From assembly GCA_023135565.1 (NCBI GenBank), contig JAGLSW010000890.1, positions 1 through 35,345 of the forward strand: DNA of 35,345 nucleotides. Direction: 5' to 3'. How positions within the stretch are numbered: the stretch's first letter is position 1; each line of letters opens with the position of its first letter. The stretch comes from Candidatus Aminicenantota bacterium (GTDB lineage: Bacteria; Acidobacteriota; Aminicenantia; UBA2199). This document shows, in pieces, positions 12,023 through 24,000 of this stretch. Below the pieces are notes generated by a model. It searched no databases. It was not told the origin of the DNA and saw only the letters and a program-made list of their open reading frames with translations. The position numbers and the translations under genes were made by a program.

Positions 12023-15000
12023 TTGGAAAAATTAGATAAGAAAAAAATCGAGGATATTTTTGCGTTAACTCCCATGCAGGAGGGAATGCTTTATCATTAC
12101 CTCAAAAATCCGCACAGCGACCTTTATTTCGAGCAGTTATGTTTGCAAATATCGGGTAGTATAGACGAGGACTATTTTGAAGAAGCCTGGAATTTTGTGG
12201 TGTCGAATAATCCCATGCTGCGTACGGTATTCCGCTGGCAGAAAGTAGAAAAACCGGTACAGGTTGTGTTAAAAGAGCACCGGCCGGAGATAAGATGTTT
12301 TGATTATTTATCGGACCCCCGACATCCTGTCCCTGCTGTATTGCCGCGAAGCGGCTTAGAGGGTGCACCCGCCGGATGCTTCGATTTAGAACAGGTGCCG
12401 TTCCGGGTAACGCTGTGCCGGATCGAGGCAGAGAAATATGAGATAATAATAAGCAATCATCATATCTTGTATGACGGTTGGAGTAACGGGATTATTTTGC
12501 GGGAGTTTTTTGCCACTTATGAGGTTTTGGCAGCCGGGCAAGAACCGCAAAAACCAATCAAGACAAATTTTAAAGAGTATATAAAGTGGATAAAAAAGCT
12601 GGATCAAAATGACCGGGAAAATTTCTGGAAAGAGTACTTAGCCGGGTTCAACGCCTCCACCGTACTGTCGGTAAAGCGGCCCGGCAGCAGGGAGATCAGC
12701 GCCATCGGGCATTTCAAAACCGGGTTGGCAAAAGAATTCCGGGAGAAGTTGGAGGATTTTGCTAAAGAAAACAAAGTTACCCCAGCCTCTTTGTTTTACA
12801 GCGCTTACGGTATCCTGCTGCAGGGTTATAATAACAGTGCCGATGTGATTTTTGGCGTCACCGCAGCGGGCAGGTCGGCCAGGATAAAGGGTATAGAGGA
12901 TATCGTAGGATTATTTATCAATACCCTGCCGCTGCGTATAGAAAACGAAAGTGGTGAAAAGATAGCCGGCCTGCTTAAAAGAGTTAATGAAGCGCTGCAA
13001 AAGCGGCAGGAATATGAAGCCACCCCCTTAGTGGATATAAAAGCGTACAGCCCGTTGGCCGGCATAGAGGAGTTATTCGATTCCATCGTAGTGGTAGAGA
13101 ACTATCCCCTGGACGCCGCGGCGCTGCAAAGCAGCCGGCTGCGTATAGAATCTTATTCTATGTTCGAGATGACCAATTATGACCTTACCCTGGCGATTAC
13201 CTTATCCGAAAAGATCGAAATCGCTTTTATTTATAATAGTGAATTATTTGAAAAGGGAGTAATAGAGCGATTATCCCGTCATTTTACCAATATTTTAGAA
13301 GGAATTTTACTCGACCCCGGCAGGGAATGCAGTGCCTTAGACATTTTATCGACAGGAGAGAGACGACGGCTGCTGATCGATTTTAACGATACCGCCGCCG
13401 ATTACCCCAAAGACAAAACCATACATGCATTGTTTGAAGAGCAAGCAGGAATCACCCCGGCAAACACCGCCCTAACCGGAGTCGAGGCAGGAAAAGGAAA
13501 CCGCGAATCCCAAATCGCAGGCATGGCGTTAACCTATAAAAAATTAGATGAAGAAGCCGGTATTTTAGCCGCGGTATTGGTTGAAAAAGGAGTTCAAACC
13601 GGGACTATAGTGGGATTAATGGTGGAACGATCTGTTTTAATGATTGTCGGCATACTCGGCATATTAAAAGCAGGCGGCGCTTATTTGCCCATCGATCCCG
13701 CTTACCCGCGGGAGAGGAAACGTTATATCCTGGAAGATAGCAGTACCCCGCTGCTGCTCAGCAGCGGCAGTTTGCGTGAAGCGTCCGCTGAATTGGACGA
13801 TTGGCAAGGTGAGACGGTTTTTATAGATTCACCGGCTGAAGCTGAGGTTAAGGAGGCGAAAATTCCCTCCCCGGTTTTTAATTCCTCCCATTTAGCCTAT
13901 GTGATTTACACTTCCGGTTCTACCGGCAAGCCCAAAGGGGTTTTAGTAGAGCATAGGCCGGTAGTCAATATACTTACTGCTTTACAAAAAGAATATCCCC
14001 TGTTAGAAGCGGACACTTATTTGCTAAAGACATCGTTTCTTTTCGATGTATCGGTGGCGGAATTATTCGGCTGGTTTTTTTCCGGAGGTAGGTTGGCTAT
14101 ATTGGAGCCGGGAGGAGAGAAAGACCCCCGCAAGATAATCGCAGCTATCGAGCGTTATGCCGTCACTCATATCAATTTTGTTCCTTCTATGTTCAACGTA
14201 TTTATAGATGGCCTGGACCCCGGCGCTGTGAAATCGCTATCCAGCCTGAGATATTTATTTTTAGCAGGAGAGGCGCTGCTCTCCGAACCGGTGCATAAAG
14301 CCCGCAGTTTAATTCCCGGGATCAGGTTGGAAAACATATACGGCCCCAGCGAAGGCACGGTTTATTCCAGTAATTACTCGTTGTCCGGTTGGCCCGGGCA
14401 GGGCAGCATACCCATCGGCAAACCCATGCGGAATATCAAGCTTTACATCCTAAATAAAAACCACGAATTACAGCCCCTGGGAGTTCCCGGTGAACTGTGC
14501 ATCGGCGGGGACAACCTGGCCCGCGGTTACCTTAATAACCCGGAACTCAGCGCGGAAATGTTCCTAACAGCCCCAGCATTCAGCCTTCATCCTCAGACCG
14601 CTCATCTCTCACCAATCACCTCTCACTCCTCACCAACCACTCTTTACCGTACCGGCGACATAGCCCGTTGGCAGCCTGACGGCAATATAGAATTCCTGGG
14701 CCGGATGGATTTCCAGGTCAAGATCAGGGGCTTCCGCATCGAATTAGGAGAGATAGAGAATCTTTTGTTAAAGCATAAAGATATAAAAGAAGCGGTAGTA
14801 ACCATAAATAGTGAAAAAAGCGACGATAAATATCTCTGTGCCTACGTCGTGGCCAGGGTTGGAGAAGAAAGTCCCCCAGCCCCGGGATTAAGAGAATATT
14901 TATCCGGGTTACTCCCCGCTTATATGGTACCCGCCTATTTTGTGCATATGGAGAGTTTGCCCCTATCGCCTACAGGGAAAGTCATCAGGAAAGCGCTGCC

Positions 15001-18000
15001 CAAACCCGGGATAGGTTCCCTGGAGAAATATACAGCGCCCCGGGACGGGAGAGAAGAAAAATTGGTTGAAATATGGTCACGGGTTTTAAATACAGGTGGC
15101 GACTCCATAGGAATCGACGATAATTTTTTTGAGATAGGCGGTCATTCTTTAAGGGCCACCCGGCTCGTAACTAAGATACATAAAAATTTCGATATAAGTG
15201 TACAATTAGGCGAATTTTTCAAAGCTCCTACTATAAGGTGGTTATCCGCCTATATCGAAGAAGCCGCGGTAAAAGAGAGATTTCGCTCCATAAAAGCAGT
15301 AGAGAAGAGGGAATACTATCCGGCATCGCCGGCCCAGAAGAGGTTCTTTTTTTTCCAGCAGTTGGAACCGGGAAATGTAAGTTACGGAATGTTGGAAATA
15401 ATGATAGCAGACGGCCGGATCGAGAAGGAGAAATTCGCCGCAGCTTTTAAGAAGCTTATCCAGCGGCATGAAAGTTTGCGAACTTCTTTTAAAGTAGTAG
15501 ATGCCGAAGTGGTCCAGGAAGTGCGCCGCGCCCGTGATATTAAATTCGAGATCGAATTTCACGATCTAACGTCAATAATGGATATCTCCTTCACCCCCGG
15601 AAAGGGAGATGAAACAGCAGCCCCCTCAATTTACGAAAGAGAGCCTGCCGCGGGCATTGCCAAAAGTTTTGTTCGTCCTTTTGATCTCTCGAAAGCGCCG
15701 CTTTTGCGATTCGGGATGATAAAAACCCGGGCCGGTGAAACTCCATCTCATATCTTGATGGTGGATACGCACCATATCATCTCCGATGGAGTCTCGACAG
15801 GAATATTCATCGCCGATTTTCTTTCTTTTTACAGGGAAGAAGACCCGCCGCCCTTAAGATTCCGCTACCGGGATTATGTGCAGTGGCTGCTCGACAGGAG
15901 GCAAGGAGAGGAGGAAAAGGAGTCTATCGACCGGGATATCGAAGAGGAGTTACTGGAGCTGCCTACTGATTATACCAGACCCGCGGTACAGGGTTTCGCG
16001 GGAGCAGTAGTCAGGTTTCCGCTGGACAAAGAAGTGAAAGAAGCGTTGAACCGCCTGGCATTAAAAGAGGATTCGACCCTTTTTATGGTATTGTTTGCCA
16101 TTTTTAATATATTTTTATCGAAGCTCAGCGGCCAGGAAAATATCATTTTAGGCAGTCCTATAGCCGGACGATTGCATGATGATCTTGAAGGGATAGTAGG
16201 TTTATTTATCAATACCCTGGCTATCAGGAATTATCCTGCCCCGGGGAAGAGCTTTCCGCAATTTTTAAAAGAGGTAAAGGAGAATTCCCTGCGCGCCTTC
16301 GATAGCCAGGAGCACCAGTATGAAGAGTTGATAGAGAAAGTTGCCCAGGCCAGGAGCAGCGGACGTAACCCCCTTTTCGACGTGATGTTTGTGCTGCAGA
16401 ATATGGAGATGCCGGAGTTGAAGATACCCGGTTTGAGGATAACGCGCAATGTGCAGAAGGAGATCTCATCTAAGTTCGATATGACCTTGTATTGTTTTGA
16501 AGAGGGGGAAGAGCCGGAATTTGTTTTAGAGTACTGCACCAAATTGTTCAAACCCGGGACCATAAAGAGGTTTATAAAATATTTCGAGAAAGTGGTGTCT
16601 GTTGTTTTAGCGGATCCCGGCGGAAAGCTTGGGGAAATAGAGTTTATCTCTGCTGAGGAAAAACGTGAAATCCTGTATGATTTTAATGACACGGAGGTAG
16701 AGTATCCACGGCATAAGACCATATACCGGATGTTCGAGGAGCAGGTAGAAAGAACCCCGGATGATACTGCTATCTGGGGTTCTTTAGCGGCGGAAGAAGA
16801 AACCGCAGACCGCGAGACCGGGTTTGAGAGGGCGGGTGCGGCTGCGGCGCAATCCCAATCTTTAAACCGGGAGCAAGCTGGGCGCGGCATCCTGACATAC
16901 GCAGAATTAAACGAAAGAGCCAACCGCCTGTCCCGGTTATTGAGAGCTAAGGGAGTAAAAGCCAACAGTGTGGTGGGTATCATGTTGGAACGCTCCATCG
17001 AACTGGTCGCAGCTATTTACGCGGTGTTAAAAGCCGGGGGCGCTTATTTACCCATCGACCCCGAATACCCGGAAAAAAGAATCCTCACGATGTTGGAACA
17101 GGGTAAAGCAGTGACATTGTTAACCCGGAAAGAACCGGTCGAAAAGAAGGAGATAGGGGATATTGCCTGCCCGGTGCTTAATCTCGACGATCTGGCCGCT
17201 GAAATAGCAGCTCTTCCCGGTGAGAATTTGCCGCCCCTCAGCGGGCCCGAAGATTTGATTTATATTATTTTTACCTCCGGTTCCACCGGTGTGCCCAAAG
17301 GAGCGGGCGTGTACCAACGCAGTTTTGTCAATTTGGTAAACTGGTTTGTGAAAGACTTCGATCTAAAAGCCACCGACCGGAACTTATTGATGACCTCTTT
17401 CAGTTTCGATCTAACCCAGAAGAATTTTTATGCATCGTTGATCCTGGGCGGCGTGTTGTGTATTCCCGCTGTGAATTATTTCGACCCCGGCGCGATACTC
17501 CGTGATATAGAAGAGCGTGGAGTGACCTGGATCAATTGTACCCCCAGTATGTTTTTCCAATTGATCGAGTTTTGCAAAGGGGATGAGTTGAAAAAACTGT
17601 CCGCCTTAAGGTACGTATATTTAGGCGGCGAACCCCTATCCATGAGTATGTTTATGAAGTGGGTGGAATCTGAGTACTGTAACGGGGTAATCGTGAACAC
17701 CTACGGCCCCACTGAATGTACCGATATCAGCAATGCATACAGGATCACGGAGCCTCGCCGGTTTTTAGAAGAAGCCGTGCCCATCGGCGAGCCGGTTTAC
17801 AATGTGAAATTATATGTCACCGATAAGAATCTGCAATTGCTTCCCCCGGGCATAGCCGGTGAGTTATTGATCGGCGGTGAAAGCGTGGGCATCGGCTATG
17901 TGAACGATAAAGAATTAACGAAGAAGAAGTTTGTGTCTCATTCTTTCGGGGAAGGTGAACCGGCCACTCTTTACCGTACTGGAGATTTAGTGAAGTGGCT

Positions 18001-21000
18001 TGCCGGAGGCAGGATCGAATTCATCGGCAGGATAGATTTCCAGGTCAAAATTCGCGGCTTCCGCATCGAGATCGGTGAGATAGAGAGCCGGTTGTTAGAC
18101 CACGAAAAAATAAAAGAAATCATAGTAATAGATAGAGATGACGGTTCAGGCGGGAAGTACCTTTGTGCATACTTCGTGAGTGAGAGTTTAGATGGCGAGT
18201 TATCGCCCGCAGCCGCGGAATTAAAGGAATACTTATCCAGCAGCCTGCCTGATTATATGATTCCCTCTTATTTTGTGGAGTTGGCAGAGATGCCGCTTAA
18301 TCCCAACGGCAAAGTGAACCGCAAAGCGCTGCCCATGCCGGACACCGCATCGACACGGGAATATACGGCGCCGCGCAATAAGCTCGAGGATATGCTGGTA
18401 GATATCTGGTCGAAGATATTGGGAACAGATAGAGGAAGAATCGGCATCGACGACAATTTTTTTGAATTGGGCGGCCATTCTTTGAAAGCCACCGAACTGG
18501 CAGCCAGGATACATCAACAGTTGGATGTAGACATCCCGCTGCGTGAGATATTCAAGATTGCCACCATCCGGGGATTATCCGTTTACATCGGCCGGGAGGA
18601 AAAGAGCAAGTACGAGTCCATAGAACCGGTCGAGCAGAAGGCCTATTATCCGGTATCTTCAGCGCAGAAGCGTTTGTATCTCTTAGGGCAAATGGACCTG
18701 GAAAGTACGGGCTACAATATCCCTTCGATTTTTATGTTGGCAGGTAATGTAGATAAAGACCGGCTGCAGGCCACCTTCGTGAAATTAATCGAAAGGCATG
18801 AAAGTTTGAGAACCTCTTTTCATTTAATAGCGGGCGAACCCGTACAGGCTATCCACAGCCCCGCAGAGATCGACTTCGAGATAGCGTATTTGGAGGGGGC
18901 GGCGCCCGAGGCCCACGATTTCATACGTCCTTTCGATCTTTCGCAAGCGCCGCTGCTGCGTGTCGGTTTAATTAAAGAAGGCGAAGCGAACCATATCCTG
19001 CAATTGGATATGCATCACATCATCTCGGACGGTATCTCAGCCGGTTTGTTCGTACAGGATTTTATGTCCCTCTACAACGGGGAAGAACTGCCTCTGCTGA
19101 AGATACAGTATAAAGATTTCTCCGAATGGCAGAACAAAAGAAAAGACAGCGAAATATTACAAAAGCAGGAGGCTTATTGGCTGGAAGAATTTGCCGCTGA
19201 AATCCCCGTTCTAAATCTACCTACCGATTTTCCCCGGCCTGTGGTACAAAGTTTCGCCGGAAAAAGCCTGACCTTCGAGATGGGCAGGGAAGAAACGGAA
19301 AAACTAAAAACCCTGGCCTTAGCGACAGGTTCTACGCTTTATATGGTGTTGTTATCGCTGTATAATATTTTGTTATCGAAGTTGAGCGGCCAGGAAGATA
19401 TAGTCGTGGGCTCACCGGTATCGGGCCGTACTCATGGCGATTTGGAGCAGGTAATCGGCATCTTCATAAATACCCTGGCCCTGCGGAATTATCCTGCCGG
19501 GGAAAAAAGTTACCGGGAATTTTTAGAGGAGTTGGGGAAGCGGACATTGGCTGCTTTCGACAACCAGGAGTACCAGTTCGAAGACCTGGTAGAGAAAGCC
19601 GCAGTAGAACGGGATGCCGGTCGTAACCCGCTGTTTGATGTGTTGTTTGTCTTGCAGAATATGGCCGCTGCCGCAGTGGAGATACCGGGTTTGAAACTAA
19701 CTCCCTATGAGTACGAAAAGACAACATCGAAATTCGATCTGACATTTAACGTAGTAGAGCTTGCCGCCGCAGAGCGCGGGCTGCATTTTACCGTCACCTA
19801 TTGCAGCGACCTTTTCAAAGCAGGGACTATAAAGAGGTTCATCGGATATTTCAGGGCCATCACCGCCGCGGTGTCGGCGCACCCGGAAAAACAGCTAAAA
19901 GAGATAGACATGCTCTCCAGTGAAGAGAGAAAAAGGCTGCTGCTCGAATTTAACGATACGAAAGTTAATTATTCCCAGGACAAAACGGTGCACCGGTTGT
20001 TCGAGGAACAGGCAGAACGAAGGCCGGACAATATCGCGCTTATAGGTGAAAGCAGTGAACGCAGGAAGGAATCTTCCACCCTGACCTTACGTGAGTTGAA
20101 TGAAAAAGCCAACCGGCTGGGGCGTTTTTTGCGGGCCAGGGGCACAGCGCCGGATACCATAACCGGCATATTAACGGGACCCGTCATAGAGATGATAACC
20201 TGCATACTTGCGGTGCTGAAAGCAGGAGGCGCCTACCTGCCTTTAGACCCCAAACACCCCGCTGATCGCCTAACTTACATGTTAAACGACAGTGCCGCGA
20301 AATTATTGTTAAGCCGGGAAAGTTTAGCGGAACCCCTCGGTTTTAGCGGGGAGATCATCCACATGGACGACGGGAGTATTTATGCAAACAGCGGGGCTAA
20401 TTTAGAACCGCTCAGCGGCCCCGGCGATGGCGTCTATGCGATTTACACCTCCGGCACCACCGGAAAATCGAAAGGAGCGCTTATTAAGCACTCGAACCTT
20501 GTCAATTATGTAGAGTGGTTTGCCGGCGCGGCTAATTTAACTGCTGCCGACAGGACTGTATTGACCTCTTCATTTGGCTTTGATTTAGGTTACACCGCGA
20601 TTTTTTCGTCGCTTTCAAGTGGCTGCCGGTTGCATATTATTCCTGAGGAGATTTATTTGTCTCCCGAGGAGCTGATAAATTATATAGAAAAAAAAGGGAT
20701 AAGTTATTTAAAAATGACCCCATCTCTTTTCTCGACGGTTGTAGAGAGTTCGTTATTTTCCAGGGAGAAGTGTGGCTCGTTACGTTTGCTGGTATTGGGC
20801 GGTGAAGAGATCAAGCCCCAGGATGCGGCGAAGGCCCACGGGATTCTTAACGACCTGGAAGTGATGAATCATTACGGCCCCACTGAAGCCACAATCGGTT
20901 GTATTGCGCAGTATATCGATTTCGATGATTTCGAAGCCTATGCCCGGAGACCGTCCATCGGTTTTCCTATTAATAATACAAGCGTATTCATCCTCGACAA

Positions 21001-24000
21001 GCACTTAGGGCCGGTGCCCGAAGGAGTGGCCGGTGATTTGTATATATCGGGAGCAGGCCTGATCCGGGGATATTTGAACAGGCCGGAATTGACGAACGAG
21101 CGTTTTGTTTGCGACGGAGCCCCTCATCAAAAGTTTTTGTCCAACTTTTTTCAAAAAGTTGGCCGCCGGAGGCAAAAATTATATAAGACAGGTGATCTCG
21201 CCCGCTGGTTGGAAGACGGCAGGGTAGAATTTTTGGGAAGAAGCGACAGCCAGGTAAAGATAAGAGGATTCAGGATAGAGATAGGTGAGATCGAGAGTCA
21301 TTTGTTAAGACACCCGGACGTAAAAGAAGCAGTGGTTTTGGTCAAAAAAAATAAAACAGGCGACAAATATCTTTGTGCTTATGTGGTTCCTGAAGCCGCC
21401 GGAGCCGGTGGGGAAGAATCTTCGCTTGCTGCCGGATTGAAAGAATTTTTATCGCGCACGCTGCCCGGTTATATGGTTCCCGCCGTTTTCGCAGTGTTGG
21501 AGAAAATGCCCCTGACCGCCAACGGCAAGTTGGATCGCAAGCGGCTGCCTGAGCCGGACAGCGGCGGTTTAGCAGGTGAATATACCGCTCCCCGCGATCA
21601 GGTTGAAAGCATGGTCTGTGATTTGTGGTCTGAAGTACTGGGAATAGAAAAGATAGGCATCGACGATAATTTTTTCTCTTTAGGCGGTCACTCCCTGACT
21701 GCGATAATGTTGACCTCGAAGATGCATAAAGCCTTTTCCGTTAGGGTAACTTTAGCGCAGATATTCAGAAGCCCCACTGTCAGGGGCACTGCCGCCTACA
21801 TCAAAACCCAAAAAGGAGAGCAGTCTTATCGTTTTCCCGGGACCAGGAGTGTGGAAGCGAAAGATTATTATGTTTTATCTTCCGCCCAGAAGCGTCTTTA
21901 CATTCTTCAGCAATTCGCTGAAACCGGGACAGCTTATAACACCCCGCGAGTATTGCGCCTTGAAGGTGAGCTTGACCGGCAGCGACTGGAAACTACATTC
22001 AGAAAATTGATTTACCGGCATGAGAATTTAAGAACCTCTTTTACTGTAGTAGATGATGAACCCGTACAGAGGATTCACCATCCTGAAAAAATCGAATTTA
22101 AGATAGAATATTCCAGCGCGGACGCACAGCCTATGAATATAGATAGTCTCGTTTTTCCTTTCGATTTATCGCAAGCGCCGCTTATGCGTGTAGTCTTGGT
22201 CGAAATCAGCGCCGGTTCTTTTCTATTCGTGTTGGACATGCACCATATCATATCGGACGGTATCTCCATCGGTTTGTTTCTAAAAGACTTCCTGGCTCTT
22301 TATAATGGAGAGTCCTTAGCGCCGCTCAAGCTGCAATATAAAGATTTCTCCGAATGGCAGAACGGGCGGCGCAGCAGTGATATAATAAAAGCCCAGGAGG
22401 CTTACTGGCTGGAAACCTTAGCCGGTGAAATCCCCGTTCTCGATCTACCTACCGATTTTACCCGGCCGGCCGTGCAGAGTTTCAAAGGCAGCCGGGTGAG
22501 TTTCGAATTGGAAGCAGGAGAAACCGGGGTTTTAAAAGCCTTAGCCCTGAAGGAAAATGTCACGTTATATATGGTTTTATTTGCTTTATTTAATATATTT
22601 TTATCCCGGCTCAGCGGCCAGGAAGATATCATTGTCGGCACTCCCATAGAAGGCCGCAAGCATATGGATTTGGCACAAGTTTTAGGCATGTTTGTCAACG
22701 CCCTGAGTGTGCGCAGTTTTCCAACCGGCGGGAAAAGGTTCGAGGATTTCTTAGGGGAAATAAAGGAGCAGATCGGGGCAGCCTTAGAGAACCAGGAGTA
22801 CCAGTTTGAAGAACTGGTGGAGAAAGTAGCAGTGACCCGTGATGCCGGACGTAATCCTCTTTTCGATGTTGTTTTCCTGATGCAGAACCTTGACATCCCT
22901 GTTGTAGAGATACCCGGTTTAAAGTTGACTCCTGTTGAATTTGAAAGCAGCGTGGCAAAATTCGATCTGACCTTTATTTGTGATTTGCGCAGCAGCAGTA
23001 TCGGTGAAGTTCTTTGTTTTGAAGTAGAGTACTGCACGGATTTATTTTTGGCAGAAACCATCAGGAGATTCATCGCCTATTTTAGGCGTATAGTAACAGG
23101 GATAACCGGGAACCCGGAGCTGAGAATAGGTGAAATAGAGATTTTATCCGCGGCAGAGAAGAAGCGATTACTTTATGATTTTAATGACACCCGGGGCCCA
23201 TATCCACATGAGAAAACAATTCATGAGTTGTTTGCGGCGCAGGCGGCGAAAACTCCATATCGAATTGCGATAACCGGTCCCCGATTGATCCCGGGGCGTG
23301 ATGAAGTGCGGGAAGCGACAGCGGCAGAGCAAGTATCCCTGACCTACGAACAATTGAACCGTGAAGCAGACAACCTAACCCGGTTATTAACTGCAAAAGG
23401 GGTAAAAGCGGACACCATAATCGGGTTGATGGTAGAACGTTCAATAGAGATGATTGTGGGAATCCTGGCCATATTAAAAGCAGGAGGCGCTTATTTGCCC
23501 ATCGATCCCGGTTACCCGCGGGAGAGGAAACGCTATATTTTGAAAGACAGCAGTGCCCGGCTGCTGCTCACCGGCGGCAGTTTGAGTAGGGACGCCGGTG
23601 AATGGGATGATCCCCGGGTTGATATTTTATTTTTTGATGAGCTTGATAAGATTAGCCCTGCAGGGATGGGCAGCGCTTCAAGTGGCGGCGTACCTCATCA
23701 TTCATCGTGCAGCGTTCATCGGTTAGCCTATGTGATTTATACGTCGGGCTCAACCGGCAGGCCCAAAGGGGTATTGGTAGAGCATTCATCAGTAGTCAAT
23801 TTATTATTTTCCTTACATCGATTATATCCCTTACAGGAAACGGATAAATTTCTATTTAAAACTTCATACCTATTTGATGTATCTGTAGCGGAATTATTCG
23901 GTTGGTATATGGCAGGCGGTAAACTGGCTATCCTGGACGCAGGTGACGAGAAGGAACCCGGGAAGATAATTGCTGCCATCGAAAAATCGAGTGTTACTCA

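Noticed and set aside
11863-12039. 58-codon ORF overlapping the NRPS start
   Set aside because: No ribosome site, an improbable composition, and overlap with the ribosome site and first codons of the NRPS; a chance frame or at best an uncertain leader peptide.
16231-16998. 255-codon minus-strand ORF, and similar ones at 22402-23073 and 19464-19745
   Set aside because: All are antisense to NRPS domains; near-identical shadows recur wherever modules are duplicated, with no family resemblance.
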